This document shows, in pieces, positions 1-9,126 of a stretch of 64,000 bases of DNA; position 1 is the first letter of the stretch, and each line of letters starts with the position of its first letter. Both the position numbers and the translations under genes were made by a program. The DNA comes from Halorientalis sp. LT38 (GTDB lineage Archaea > Halobacteriota > Halobacteria > Halobacteriales > Haloarculaceae), in contig NZ_JAYEZN010000001.1 in the NCBI RefSeq assembly GCF_037031225.1, positions 992,001-1,056,000 on the forward strand, given 5' to 3'. Below the pieces are notes generated by a model. The model saw only the letters and a program-made list of their open reading frames with translations. It did not search any database and was not told where the DNA came from.

Positions 1-1847
1 CGCCCAACTGGTACTCGAGTCTCACCTTCGCCCTCGTCATCGCCGCCGTCACCGGCGTCGCCGTCTTCGACGGCCGCTACGTCCTCGCCGACGCCTGGGA
101 GGGCATCTTCTTCGTCGGCCTCCCGACCGTCGCCGCGAGCCTCGTCACCGCCTCCGTCGACCGGTGGCTCGGCGGCCAGTTCACCCACAACCGCGCGTCG
201 CTTTTGGCGCTGACCTGCGAACTCGTCATCGTCGCGGCGCTGGTCGCGGCCGGCCTCGTGAGCGTCCTCTCCGGGCCCGTACAGTCGCTCGTCCTCGGGG
301 AGGTCGTCGTCGGGCCGCTGGGCCAGGAGTTCGTCTTCGACGCGCTGCTGGTGGCGCTTGCCTCCATCTTCGCGCTGCGGCTGTTCGTGATCGTGGCGGT
401 CTCCCGGCACTCGCTGCCCGTCGCGGCGATCCCGGCCAGCGTCCAGACCGTCGCGGCCGCCGTCCTCCTGTTCATCTACAGCGGGACGCTCCGGTATCTG
501 GAGGTCGGCGGCCCCCTCGCCAACTCCTATCTCTCCCGGACCGAAGAGGCACCACCGGAACTGACGATCATCACCCCCGAGGACTTCGTCCTGCTCGCGG
601 CGACCTGTCTGCTGTACGCCGGGGGCGTCTGGCTGTTCCTCCGGGCGATCGACTCGCCGTGGCGGCGCAGCATGGACGTCTCCGTGCTCGATTTCGTCCG
701 CGGGTTCATCGGCCACATCGCCGAGGGGACCCGCGAACTGGAGGACTTCTTCGAGGAGATCGGCGAGGAGGCCGTCGTGCCGGTGACGGTCCTCTGCTTC
801 CGGACCGACGAGGGGGCCGAGAAGGCCCGGTTCGTCCTGCCGATGATCCACCCCGGCCCGATGGGCGAGATCGGCGGCGGGAACCTCCCCGAACGGGTCG
901 CCCGGCGCGCCGAAGGCCTGGCCTTCCCGCCCCACGCGACCGCGGGCCACGACTTCAACCTCGTGACCGAGCGAGAGGTCGACTCGATCCTCGCGGCCGC
1001 CGAGACCGCCATCGAGGGGATCGAGTACACCGACGAGGCGTCGGTCAGCGTCCGGACCACCGAGGGCGACGCGAAACTGCTCGGGCAGGCCTTCGGCGAC
1101 GACGCGCTCGCGGTGGCGACCTACGCCCCGGGCTTCGCCGACGACGTGGAGTACGCGGTCGGCCTCTCGGCCGCCGCCGAGGCCCGCTCGGCCGGCCTCG
1201 GCGACGTGATGCTCGTCGACGCCCACAACAGCAACGACGGACTCGAGGGCGACGACCTGGGCCACGTCACCCCCGGGAGCCGGCGCTCCTTCGACATGAT
1301 CAGCGGGGCCGGCGAGATCGGTGCCACCCTGACCGACGCCGAGCGCGGCCGGCCGAAACTGGGCGTCGCCTGGGACGAGACCCCCTGGGAACCGACCGAT
1401 GGGATCGGCCCGCTCGGCGTCCGCGTGGCCGTCCTCGAGGTCGGCGACCACCGCACCGCCTACGTGCTCGTCGACGGGAACAACATGGAACCGGGTCTCC
1501 GCGGGAAGCTGATCGACGCCATCTCAGGCGTCGACCACGCCGAAGTGATGACGACGGACACGCACATCGTCAACACCGTCGAGGCCGACAACCAGGTGGG
1601 TGCGGCCATCCCCGAACACGACCTGATCGCCGTCGTCACGGATCTGGTCGACCGCGCGATCCACGACCTCGAACCCGTCGAGGCGGGCATGGCGACCGAA
1701 CGCGCCGAGGTGACCGTCTTCGGCAACGACCGGACGGAGACGCTCGCTGCCCACGCCAACGCGATGATCTCCATGGGCGCGACGCTGGCCGCCGCCGTCA
1801 TCGTCGCCGTCATCACCATCTCGGTGATCCTGTTCGTGCTCGCCTAG
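1..1847 (+). CDS. DUF2070 family membrane protein, 5' end outside window
   Basis: The reading frame is open from base 3, so the start lies upstream; 614 residues are visible. About six hydrophobic segments fill the first ~220 residues. A long soluble region follows, then a C-terminal membrane segment (last ~25 residues, ending SVILFVLA). The soluble part has the features I associate with archaeal DUF2070: an MIHPGPMGEIGGGN stretch, a PHATAGHDFNLV segment and a VDAHNSND segment. The histidine/aspartate-rich motifs suggest a metal-dependent domain, but no function is established for the family. A Met at 204 is internal to a hydrophobic stretch and is not the start. The next gene begins about 100 bases downstream on the same strand. 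In other archaea DUF2070 lies near the prefoldin/L37Ae genes, which are convergent with it here. Confidence 0.85.
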   Translation, partial: PNWYSSLTFALVIAAVTGVAVFDGRYVLADAWEGIFFVGLPTVAASLVTASVDRWLGGQFTHNRASLLALTCELVIVAALVAAGLVSVLSGPVQSLVLGEVVVGPLGQEFVFDALLVALASIFALRLFVIVAVSRHSLPVAAIPASVQTVAAAVLLFIYSGTLRYLEVGGPLANSYLSRTEEAPPELTIITPEDFVLLAATCLLYAGGVWLFLRAIDSPWRRSMDVSVLDFVRGFIGHIAEGTRELEDFFEEIGEEAVVPVTVLCFRTDEGAEKARFVLPMIHPGPMGEIGGGNLPERVARRAEGLAFPPHATAGHDFNLVTEREVDSILAAAETAIEGIEYTDEASVSVRTTEGDAKLLGQAFGDDALAVATYAPGFADDVEYAVGLSAAAEARSAGLGDVMLVDAHNSNDGLEGDDLGHVTPGSRRSFDMISGAGEIGATLTDAERGRPKLGVAWDETPWEPTDGIGPLGVRVAVLEVGDHRTAYVLVDGNNMEPGLRGKLIDAISGVDHAEVMTTDTHIVNTVEADNQVGAAIPEHDLIAVVTDLVDRAIHDLEPVEAGMATERAEVTVFGNDRTETLAAHANAMISMGATLAAAVIVAVITISVILFVLA

Positions 1848-1876
1848 CGGTTACCGATTCTGATAACCCGACGGGA

Positions 1877-1885
1877 CGTTTTAAG
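1877..1885 (+). promoter_or_regulatory. TATA-like box before the surface-protein gene
   Basis: CGTTTTAAG lies 61 nt before the ATG at 1946, in the only AT-rich spot of the 98-base gap after the DUF2070 gene. It would give a leader of about 35 nt. Assignment rests on sequence resemblance only. Confidence 0.4.
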
Positions 1886-1945
1886 CCGGGTCACGCCCGA
1901 GGACCGGGAAACGGCGGAGTCGCGCGACTCCGACGAACGTCGACG

Positions 1946-4081
1946 ATGCACCCTGGCTCACCCCGCCCCGACCCGGAGCCCGCAGCGCCGGCCGATCGGC
2001 TACCGGGTCGGTCGCTCCGGTCGTCGCTGCTGGTCTGTGCACTGGCGATAGCCGTGCTTGCATTCCTGAGCGGCCCGGCCGCGGCCCAGCAGTCGGGAGA
2101 GTGTTTCGGGACGGACGTCACCGAGGGCGTCGCCGGCGAAGAAGTCGAACTCTCGATCAACTGCGGCGGCTACGTCCTCGTCGGCGGTGACAAGCCGGTC
2201 GACGGCGGCGAGAACACGAACTTCTTCGACGTGCTGTACGTCTCCGGCGGCGGTACGACCACCACCGTCAACACCCGGCTGCTGGGCACCGACCGGTCGG
2301 CCTACTCCGGCGGCGTCGTCAGCTACGCCCAGAAGTACGGCCCCGACACCCCGCCCGGCCAGACCAGCGAGTTCTCCGGCCTCACCTTCGAGGACGAGGA
2401 CGGCAACCAGGTCGCCTCGACGCTCGCGGAGTTCGAAGAGCGGCTCGGCGTCTCGCGCCTGCCCCGGCCCCTCCAGCCCGCTCGGTTCCGGTTGCTCGCG
2501 GGACCCAACGCGACCGTCGTCCTCGGCGACGACGGCGTCCCGTACCTCGAGAATCCGCTCGACCGTTCGAACCTCAGGCTGACCGAGCCGAGTTTCGAGG
2601 GTGACCTGGGCGTCGCCATCGCGCCGACCGGCGCGGCCGACGAGGAGTTCGCGCCGACGACGAGCCGCGACGAAGTCGCCGTCGGCGACCGGATTCGGAT
2701 CGACGGGTTCGACACCAGCGGGTTCCGGGGCACGCTCGCCGCCACCGACGCCGAGGGCCTCGACATGCTCCGGGCTGTGAAGGCCTACCCCGAGGGCGTC
2801 AACGTCACCATCGAGCACACCAACCCGGGGACCAACGAACCGCCCGAGCAGTTCTCCTTCGACGGGGCCGAGGCCGACGACCTGTTCGTGAGCTACGAGA
2901 CCGGCGACGAGGAGTTCCACGTCGTCCTCGACACCTCGCCCGGGACGTGGTTCGGCAGCCGAGCGACGCCCGGCGACGAGTTCGAGGTGACCTTCGCCTT
3001 CGAGGGCACCGAAGGCGAGCGGTACCGCTTCCCGGACGGCGGCGGCATGCCCGCGCCCTTCAGCGCCGTCTCGGAGAGCGACTCGAGTCTGGGCGAACAG
3101 TACCCCTACTTCGAGAGCGGCGAGTCGACCGTCGAGTCCACGACGACGTTCACCGTGGTCGAACCACGCATCGAGTACGACCCCGTCCGGTTGACCCGCG
3201 ACGGGGAATTGATCGTCGGTGCGAACGGCCAGCACAGAATCACCGGGACGACGACCTACGCGCCGGGGACCGAACTGTCGATCCAGCTCATCTCCCGTGA
3301 CGACCCGCCGCCGACGACCATCCGGATCGACGACGTCACGATCGCAGAGGACGGGACGTTCCGGACGCCACCGGTCGATTACTCGGTACTGGACCCCGAA
3401 CACGAGGTCGAAGCGGAGCTGTTCCTCCGGAACGAGCTGTACGATCGCCGCCCGGTCGTCATCGCCCAGGACCCCGCGAACCCGGCCGACCTCGAACTCG
3501 CCGACGCGACCGGGGCGCTGACGATCACCGAGGGCGAGACGCTCGCGGGACTCGCCGCCACGGTCCGGAACGTGGGCGTCGACCACGGCAACGCCCGGGT
3601 CCTCCTCGACGTCGACGGGGAACGCTGGGGGAACCAGTCGGTGACCGTCCCGCCCGACCGGAACCGGACGGTCGCCTTCGACGGCGCCCGCCCGTCACTG
3701 CCACCGGGTGAGTACCCCTACACCGTGCGCCTCGCCGACAGTGATCAGACCCGCTCCGGAACGCTCACGATCCGGGCGGCGGCGACTCCGGTCCCGACCG
3801 ACACGCCAACCACGGCGGCGCCCACCCCCGAGCCGACCGGGACGGCGACCGGAACCGACGACCCCCCGACCCGGACGGTGACGCAAGAGCGCGTGCCGAC
3901 GACCGACGGCGGCAACGAATCGGCCGCCGCGGACGACTCCGGCGGGTCGCTCCTGGGCGGCGTTCTCGGCTACCTGGCCGGCGTGGTTCCCTACACCCTC
4001 GGCTCGATGGTGCTGGTGATCACCGGGTACGTCGTCGCGCGCGTCGTCGTCGCCAGACGCGGCGGTGAGAGTGCGTCGTGA
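1946..4081 (+). CDS. BGTF-type haloarchaeal surface protein with C-terminal membrane anchor
   Basis: 711 residues. The ATG at 1946 places a signal-like hydrophobic stretch at residues ~32-50 (LLVCALAIAVLAFLSGPAAA), so the much longer open frame upstream, which overlaps DUF2070 in another frame, is not coding. After the signal come beta-rich domains, then a segment near residues 420-500 (TGTTTYAPGTELSIQL, IAEDGTFRT, VDYSVLDPEHEVE) resembling the BGTF domain of halobacterial surface glycoproteins. A CARDB-like domain and a Thr/Pro-rich linker (TPVPTDTPTTAAPTPEPTG), probably O-glycosylated, follow. The C-terminal ~40 residues form a membrane helix with a positively charged tail (ARRGG). N-x-S/T sequons are frequent. 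It is probably an S-layer-associated envelope protein; its ligand is unknown. Confidence 0.8.
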   Translation: MHPGSPRPDPEPAAPADRLPGRSLRSSLLVCALAIAVLAFLSGPAAAQQSGECFGTDVTEGVAGEEVELSINCGGYVLVGGDKPVDGGENTNFFDVLYVSGGGTTTTVNTRLLGTDRSAYSGGVVSYAQKYGPDTPPGQTSEFSGLTFEDEDGNQVASTLAEFEERLGVSRLPRPLQPARFRLLAGPNATVVLGDDGVPYLENPLDRSNLRLTEPSFEGDLGVAIAPTGAADEEFAPTTSRDEVAVGDRIRIDGFDTSGFRGTLAATDAEGLDMLRAVKAYPEGVNVTIEHTNPGTNEPPEQFSFDGAEADDLFVSYETGDEEFHVVLDTSPGTWFGSRATPGDEFEVTFAFEGTEGERYRFPDGGGMPAPFSAVSESDSSLGEQYPYFESGESTVESTTTFTVVEPRIEYDPVRLTRDGELIVGANGQHRITGTTTYAPGTELSIQLISRDDPPPTTIRIDDVTIAEDGTFRTPPVDYSVLDPEHEVEAELFLRNELYDRRPVVIAQDPANPADLELADATGALTITEGETLAGLAATVRNVGVDHGNARVLLDVDGERWGNQSVTVPPDRNRTVAFDGARPSLPPGEYPYTVRLADSDQTRSGTLTIRAAATPVPTDTPTTAAPTPEPTGTATGTDDPPTRTVTQERVPTTDGGNESAAADDSGGSLLGGVLGYLAGVVPYTLGSMVLVITGYVVARVVVARRGGESAS

Positions 4082-4096
4082 GAGTCCGGCTGACCG

Positions 4097-4339
4097 TCAC
4101 TCGGCGAAGAGGTCGTCGACGGCCGACCGGGCCGCGAGCGCCGCGTCGTCGGCGACCCGCTCCGGGTCGTGCTCGTCCGCCGGCGCGTTGAGGTAGACGT
4201 CCACTTCCAGGACGTCGTCCTCGAAGGTGACGGTCACGTCGAGGTCGTCGACGTTCGACTGCTTGTACCGCGAGAAGACGACCCCTTCTGCGGCCTCGGC
4301 GGCCGTCTCGACGACGTCCTCGTCTGTCGGGTCGCCCAT
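4097..4339 (-). CDS. DUF3194 family protein
   Basis: 80 residues, starting MGDPTDEDVV. The start follows the prefoldin-beta stop after one base, indicating translational coupling. The sequence matches the small archaeal DUF3194 family, commonly encoded next to prefoldin beta: an N-terminal helix (VVETAAEAAEGVVF), then DLDVTVTFEDDVLEVDVYL and a C-terminal helix (ALAARSAVDDLF). Biochemical function is unknown. The context (prefoldin, and farther upstream Pcc1, Rpo12 and L37Ae) suggests a role in protein or RNA quality control. Family membership is inferred from position, size and sequence pattern. Confidence 0.75.
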   Translation of the reverse strand: MGDPTDEDVVETAAEAAEGVVFSRYKQSNVDDLDVTVTFEDDVLEVDVYLNAPADEHDPERVADDAALAARSAVDDLFAE

Positions 4340-4340
4340 C

Positions 4341-4730
4341 TCAGGCGCCGCCGGCACCGGGACCCATCGGGCCGCCACCGCCGCCCGCGCCGCCGAGCAG
4401 CTGCTGGAGCTCCTGCTGGAGTTCCTCGAACTGCTGCTGGACGCGTTCTTCCTGCTTTTCGAGCGTGTCGACGCGGACTTCGAGGCTCTCGACGGACTCC
4501 TCGAGGTCCTCCTTGGCCTCGCCGTACTCGGTCTTGACGAGGAGTTCGCCGACCTCGCGGTACATCGTCGTGTCCTCGTCGACGTCGTCGAGCTCCTCGA
4601 GCGCCGTCTGGGACTCGGTGAGCTGGGTCTCGGCCTGCTGTTTCTGGGCGGCGACCTGCTGTGCGGTCTCCTGGAGGTCCTGTAGCTCCTCGATTTTCTC
4701 CTGTGCTTCCGGCGGCAAATTACCCTGCAT
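4341..4730 (-). CDS. pfdB: prefoldin subunit beta
   Basis: 129 residues from [17 protein letters not shown], a typical prefoldin-beta N-terminus. An in-frame start 39 bases upstream (4769) would add a non-conserved extension and is rejected. The protein has two long heptad-rich helices around a short beta-hairpin region ([21 protein letters not shown]), as expected for a prefoldin tentacle. It ends in a Gly/Pro-rich tail ([17 protein letters not shown]). With prefoldin alpha, encoded elsewhere, it should form the hexameric ATP-independent holdase that hands nascent proteins to the thermosome. The DUF3194 gene follows with one base between. Confidence 0.93.
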   Translation of the reverse strand: MQGNLPPEAQEKIEELQDLQETAQQVAAQKQQAETQLTESQTALEELDDVDEDTTMYREVGELLVKTEYGEAKEDLEESVESLEVRVDTLEKQEERVQQQFEELQQELQQLLGGAGGGGGPMGPGAGGA

Positions 4731-4880
4731 ACTCCGACGGTCGGCACCCGGAGTGAAAAACCCACGCATCTCAGCACCGGCGGGGTCACGGGGACGGACG
4801 ACGGGCAGGTCGGTCGCGAGACGGCCCGGACGGGCGACCTGGGCGTCTCCGCGGGGCGGTTCGGGGTTCCCCAGAGCGGC

Positions 4881-5279
4881 TCAGGATTCTGCGCGTTCGG
4901 GTCCGTCCACTGCTTCGACGTGTTCGGCCCACTTCTCCACCGTCGGCTGGCCCCAGTAGCGGGCGGTGTGGCTCCGCGGATCGTAGTCGACGATCCCCGC
5001 GTCGTCGAGTTTCGGCAGGTGCCGGTGGTGCAGATCGATCGCGAGGCGGTCGCGGTCGACCGCGTCGTCCTCGGACGCGAGGGCGTCGATCAGGTCCGAA
5101 AGCTCAGTGACTTCGACGCCCGAGCGACGCAGATAGAGGCACACCCGACGCCGACGCGAGTCGGAGAGCAACTCGAAGACCTCGTCGATCGGCGGCGTCA
5201 CCGCCGCGCGGTTCGTCCCGAGCGGGTTCGTCACGTTCGGGGAACCCACCGTTCCTTCGGACTGATGGTCGTCTCTCAT
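4881..5279 (-). CDS. winged-helix transcriptional regulator (DUF7344-like)
   Basis: 132 residues. A winged-helix-like core starts near residue 30 (IDEVFELLSDSRRRRVCLYL), continues through an acidic segment with VTELSDLIDALASED, and ends with LAIDLHHRHLPKLDDAGIVDYD followed by an aromatic wing (RSHTARYWG). This arrangement is typical of the numerous small ArsR-like haloarchaeal regulators annotated DUF7344. No ligand-binding cysteines or sensor domain are visible. It lies just downstream of, and co-directional with, the large PAS/BAT sensor-regulator, with 54 bases between. Both genes sit inside an otherwise conserved translation cluster. The target is unknown. Confidence 0.8.
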   Translation of the reverse strand: MRDDHQSEGTVGSPNVTNPLGTNRAAVTPPIDEVFELLSDSRRRRVCLYLRRSGVEVTELSDLIDALASEDDAVDRDRLAIDLHHRHLPKLDDAGIVDYDPRSHTARYWGQPTVEKWAEHVEAVDGPERAES

Positions 5280-5333
5280 GGAGGCTACACTGCAACGTCG
5301 GACCCCGGTGGCATGAGGGCGATACCTAACTGT

Positions 5334-8300
5334 CTAGGGTGGCCCGTCGTCGAAGAACGCGGCCAGGAGTTTCCGCTCGGCGTGGCGGAGGTGCTGGTGC
5401 AGGGTCGGCGAGGTGATGCCGAGCGAGTCGGCCACCTCCTCGGCCGTGCTGTCGCGGGGCCAGTCGAAGTACCCGCCGAAGTACGCCGCCGATAGCGCGG
5501 CCTGCTGGCGATCCGTGAGGTCGTCCGCGAGGTCCTCACAGGTCGTTTCCGCGGGGTCGGGCGGACTCGTGCTCTCGCGTTTCGCCGCGAGCGTGACGCC
5601 CCCGAACCGGTCGTCCAGCCGTTCGGTCAACCCGCGCAGGTCGAAGCCGCTGGGCGCGGACGCGTCGACCGTCGTCAGCCCCGCTCTGGACTCGACGTCG
5701 ACCGGTTCGACCCCGACGCTGTAGAGAAAGGCGGTGAGCGACGACCCGACGCGGGCCTCGAAGACGGCGTGCTCGTCGGTCTCGGTGACCAGTCTGAGGT
5801 GATCCGGCGTCGGGACGTGCTCGGCGGCCGCGATGTCGCGGACCGCCTCGGGGCTGGCCCCGGAGATGGCCGCGTAGGTGAGCCGCTCGTCGTCCGCGGC
5901 GGCCGCGGAGCCGAGCAACCGGCAGGTGCAGTCGAGTTCGGCCGAGACCGTCGAGAAGAAGGTGTCGGGCCGGTCCAGCTCGAAGGTGACGGCCAGTCGC
6001 TCGTCGGACTCGATGAGCTTTCGGTTCTGGGTGGCGCTGATCGCGAACCCGACCATCTCGCCGAGCAGTTCGAAGGCCGTGATCTCGCGGTCGCTGAACG
6101 CGCCCCGCCGGTCGGCGTAGACGATGAGCAGGCCGTGTGTCACCCCCCGGTGGTTGAACGGGATCGTCGCGATCGAGCGGAAGTCGTACTCCATGGCCTG
6201 CTCGCGGAACGGCTCGGACAGGGGGTCCGAGGTCACGTCGTGGGTGACCGTCACCTCGCCCGTCTCGAAGGTTTTGGCCGCCGGACCGGCCCTTTCGTGG
6301 TCCATCTCGACCGGAATATCGACCGCGTCGAGGTACCCGGCGCCGTCCCCGGCCCAGGCCTTGGGTTCGACGACCGCCTCGCCGGGTCGCTCCACGCCAG
6401 TGAACGCGAAGCGATACAGCGACGAGCCGCCCAGGCGCTCACAGACGGTCTCCTCGATCTCCTCGGCGGTCGCCGCCGAGGCCAGCGCGCGGATGGTCTC
6501 CTGGACGAGTTCGTTGATGCGATTCAACGTCTCCAGTTCGTCGCGCTGGGTCCGCAACTGGCGTTCGTGCTCCTTCCGGTCGGTCACGTCGCGGACGACG
6601 CCGACGGTCCCCGCGAACTCGCCGTCTTCTGGCGGGAGCAGCGAGAACCGGTTCTCGATGGCGATCTCGTCGCCGGCGGCCGTCCGGAACCGTCCCTCGA
6701 CGGTGCCCACCGAGCGCTCCCCGTCGAGCAGCGCCGCGCGCTCGCGCTGGGCCTCCCTGAGGAAGTCCTCGTCGACGAGCGTCCCGTCGCCGAGGCTCCC
6801 GACGTTCGTGCCGTAGAACTCCTCCGGATCGTAGCCGAACTTCTCCTCGGCGGCGTCGTTGACCATCCGGAGCCGGTTGTCCGCGTCGGTCATGTAGACC
6901 CCGTCGCTCATGGTCTCGACCAGGGTCTCGTACCGCCGAAGTTCCTCGGTCCGTTCGCGGAGCTTCTCCTCGCGTTCGGCCCGTCGGAACGCGGACTCCA
7001 CGTCGGCCGCGAACAGGCGCCCGAGTTCGCGGTCGGTGTCGTCGAAGGCGTCCGTCTCGGTCGACCCGATCCCGATGATGCCGTAGCCCTCGACGGGGAG
7101 CAAGAGCGCGCTCCGCATCGGATCGTAGTCGAACGCCGTCTCCAGGTCGTGGAAGTCGTCGATCACGACGGGCTCGCCCCGTTCGTAGGTGCGCCCGACG
7201 AACCCCTCGCCGACCTCGTAGGTGGGCAGCGACTGGTCGAACCGCTCCTCGTCGGTGTCGACCGCGACGGGTTCGAGCCGGCCGTCTTCGGTCTCGAGCC
7301 GGACGCCGGTCGAGGAGAACTCGAAGTGGCGCTGTGAGACGGCGGCGGCCGCCTCGGCCACCTCCCGGCGGGTCTCGGCCGCCATCAGATCCCGGGTGCC
7401 GCGGTGGAGCCGTTCGAGCAACTCCGCGCGCTCGCGTCGTTCACTGACGTCCCGCACCAGTCCGATCGTCGCGTACTCGTCGTCGGAGACGGTCGAGAAC
7501 CGCCCCTCGATCGGCAGCCGGCTCCCGTCCGCCCGGAGCAAGTCGCACTCCATGGTCGTGACCGTCTCTCCCGTCTCTTTGAGCGCCGTGGAGAGCTGCC
7601 GGCCGCGTTCGGCCGTCTCGGGGTCGACGAACTCGGAGACGTGCCGGCCAAGGAGTTCGTCCCGGTCCGCGCCCACCATCGACGTCATCGCGTCGTTGAC
7701 CTTGCGGACGTACCGGTCGTCGTCGACGAGATACACGCCATCGCCCAGCGTCTCCAGGAGCGACTTGTACCGCTCGAGGTCGCGTTCGCGCTCGCGCCGA
7801 TCGCTGATGTCGCGCACCAGCCCGATGGTGGCGTACTCCTCGTCCGTCGTGACTGAAAAGCGCCCCTCGACCGGCAGGCGCGTCCCGTCCTTCCGGACGA
7901 GCTCGCACTCGATGGTCTCGACGGTCCGGTCGGTCTCCAGCAGGGACTCGGCCAGCTCCCGGCCGCGTTCGGCGGTCTCGGCGTCCAGGAACTCGGCGTA
8001 GTGCATCCCGAGCAGTTCCTCGCGGTCGTAGCCCGTCAGCGTCGCCATCGCGTCGTTGACCTTCGCGAGGCGCAGGTCCTCGTCGAGGACGTAGACGCCG
8101 TCCCCCACCGTCTCCAGCAGCGACTTGTATCGCTCCAGATCGCGCTCGCGGGCCTTTCGCTCGCTGACGTCCCGCGCGGTTCCCACGAGGCCCCAGACTT
8201 CGCCGTCCTCGTACAGGGGTGCGGCCGTGACCTCGTGGGGGACCGGTCCGTCCTCGGCCGTCTCGACGTCCAGGACCAGCGAGACCTCCTCGCCACACGC

Positions 8301-8570
8301 GACCCGACCGAGCGCGGTGGCCGCCCGCTCGCGGTCGTACTCCGGGATCAGCGTCAGCGGATCCATCTCGGCGAGTTCCTCGTCGGACTTGCCCACGATC
8401 TCGCCGAAGCGGGCGTTCCAGTCGACGAGCAGCCCCGACCGATCGAGCACGTACAGCGAGTCGGTCAGCGTGTCGAGGATGGCCTTCGAGGCGTGGTCCG
8501 GTTCGGGCCACTGCTCGCGCTTTTCCGGATCGACCCACCACTCCCCCGAGTGTCGCGCCGCTCGGCTCAT
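5334..8570 (-). CDS. multi-PAS/GAF sensor with BAT domain and C-terminal HTH_10
   Basis: 1078 residues. I take the ATG at 8570 (MSRAARHSGEWW), preceded at about 8 nt by GGGAGG; the longer start at 8588 adds six residues. Domain order: PAS1 (~25-145), PAS2 (~150-265), PAS3 (~270-390), GAF1 (~395-530), PAS4 (~555-680), GAF2 (~690-840), a bacterioopsin-activator-type beta region (~860-1000) and an HTH_10 domain in the last ~65 residues (LTDRQQAALSAAYFGGYFDW, then EEVADSLGITSPTLHQHLRH). There is no histidine-kinase module, so signals probably act directly on the DNA-binding domain. PAS2 and PAS3 are near duplicates. No haem or flavin ligand can be assigned. Bat itself regulates bop, but no opsin gene is nearby. 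Confidence 0.88.
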   Translation of the reverse strand: MSRAARHSGEWWVDPEKREQWPEPDHASKAILDTLTDSLYVLDRSGLLVDWNARFGEIVGKSDEELAEMDPLTLIPEYDRERAATALGRVACGEEVSLVLDVETAEDGPVPHEVTAAPLYEDGEVWGLVGTARDVSERKARERDLERYKSLLETVGDGVYVLDEDLRLAKVNDAMATLTGYDREELLGMHYAEFLDAETAERGRELAESLLETDRTVETIECELVRKDGTRLPVEGRFSVTTDEEYATIGLVRDISDRRERERDLERYKSLLETLGDGVYLVDDDRYVRKVNDAMTSMVGADRDELLGRHVSEFVDPETAERGRQLSTALKETGETVTTMECDLLRADGSRLPIEGRFSTVSDDEYATIGLVRDVSERRERAELLERLHRGTRDLMAAETRREVAEAAAAVSQRHFEFSSTGVRLETEDGRLEPVAVDTDEERFDQSLPTYEVGEGFVGRTYERGEPVVIDDFHDLETAFDYDPMRSALLLPVEGYGIIGIGSTETDAFDDTDRELGRLFAADVESAFRRAEREEKLRERTEELRRYETLVETMSDGVYMTDADNRLRMVNDAAEEKFGYDPEEFYGTNVGSLGDGTLVDEDFLREAQRERAALLDGERSVGTVEGRFRTAAGDEIAIENRFSLLPPEDGEFAGTVGVVRDVTDRKEHERQLRTQRDELETLNRINELVQETIRALASAATAEEIEETVCERLGGSSLYRFAFTGVERPGEAVVEPKAWAGDGAGYLDAVDIPVEMDHERAGPAAKTFETGEVTVTHDVTSDPLSEPFREQAMEYDFRSIATIPFNHRGVTHGLLIVYADRRGAFSDREITAFELLGEMVGFAISATQNRKLIESDERLAVTFELDRPDTFFSTVSAELDCTCRLLGSAAAADDERLTYAAISGASPEAVRDIAAAEHVPTPDHLRLVTETDEHAVFEARVGSSLTAFLYSVGVEPVDVESRAGLTTVDASAPSGFDLRGLTERLDDRFGGVTLAAKRESTSPPDPAETTCEDLADDLTDRQQAALSAAYFGGYFDWPRDSTAEEVADSLGITSPTLHQHLRHAERKLLAAFFDDGPP

Positions 8571-8729
8571 CGCTGCTGCCTCCCGCATGCGAGCGTCGCC
8601 GCTACCGTCGACGACGATAGTTCGAACATACGGGCCACTAGACGATCAATTTGATAAGCGTATCGCCGAGGATCGGCCCCCGATTCTCGTGCTCCGGGTT
8701 CCCCGCGGACACGGCGGGATCGCCGGCCT

Positions 8730-8990
8730 TCAGGCCGAGGACATGGCGGCCGCGTCGGCGGCCTCGCCGACGCCGACGAGCGTCGCCCAGGTGTTGATCC
8801 CGGCCCGGAGCGCGACCAGATCGTCGGCTCCGACCGTCACCGTCACCGTCGATCCGTCGCGGTCGAGGGCGGCCTCGGTTCGGTCGCCAGCGATCGCGCC
8901 GACCTCGGGGCGGACGCTGGCCTCGACGATCCGGGCGCGAGATTCGTCCTCGAAAGAAAACTCGAGGACGGCGTCGTGGGCGCGGGCCAC
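8730..8990 (-). CDS. pcc1: KEOPS complex subunit Pcc1
   Basis: 86 residues with a GTG start one base after the rpoP stop, so probably coupled. The fold signature is an N-terminal strand (HDAVLEFSFED), a helix (ARIVEASVRPEVG), two strands (DGSTVTVTVGADD) and the typical LRAGINTWATLVGVGE helix. Pcc1 is the dimerising subunit of KEOPS, which installs threonylcarbamoyl on A37 of ANN-decoding tRNAs together with Kae1, Bud32 and Cgi121. Those partners are not in the window. The size matches the family. Downstream, the conserved neighbours (prefoldin beta, DUF3194) are separated from it by the two regulator genes. Confidence 0.85.
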   Translation of the reverse strand: MARAHDAVLEFSFEDESRARIVEASVRPEVGAIAGDRTEAALDRDGSTVTVTVGADDLVALRAGINTWATLVGVGEAADAAAMSSA

Positions 8991-8991
8991 G

Positions 8992-9126
8992 CTAGTTGAC
9001 GTCGACTTCCTTGACGTCGCGGCTCCGCTCTTTCAGCAGGACGCGGTGGCCGCAGTACGGACAGCGCACGCCGCCGTACTCGTCCAGTTCGACGTCGCGC
9101 TTACAGCGGGAACACTTGTAGCTCAT
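8992..9126 (-). CDS. rpoP: DNA-directed RNA polymerase subunit P (Rpo12)
   Basis: 44 residues, [10 protein letters not shown] to VKEVDVN, the full length of archaeal Rpo12. Two CxxC knuckles (CSRC near residue 5, CPYC near residue 22) bind one zinc, and the basic segment [15 protein letters not shown] is characteristic. Rpo12 is a small structural subunit of archaeal RNA polymerase, homologous to eukaryotic Rpb12, that helps assembly around Rpo3. The ATG overlaps the stop of the L37Ae gene (ATGA, 4-base overlap), so the two are translationally coupled. Confidence 0.93.
   Translation of the reverse strand: MSYKCSRCKRDVELDEYGGVRCPYCGHRVLLKERSRDVKEVDVN

Noticed and set aside
164-1945. Long open frame overlapping the DUF2070 gene on the same strand
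   Set aside because: It is Arg-rich, out of frame with DUF2070, and only its 3' part (from ATG 1946) has a signal peptide and domain features. The upstream part is a GC-rich shadow.
2000-3586. 528-residue open frame on the minus strand inside the surface-protein gene
   Set aside because: It has the Val/Arg/Gly-rich composition of antisense frames in high-GC DNA and no domain features.
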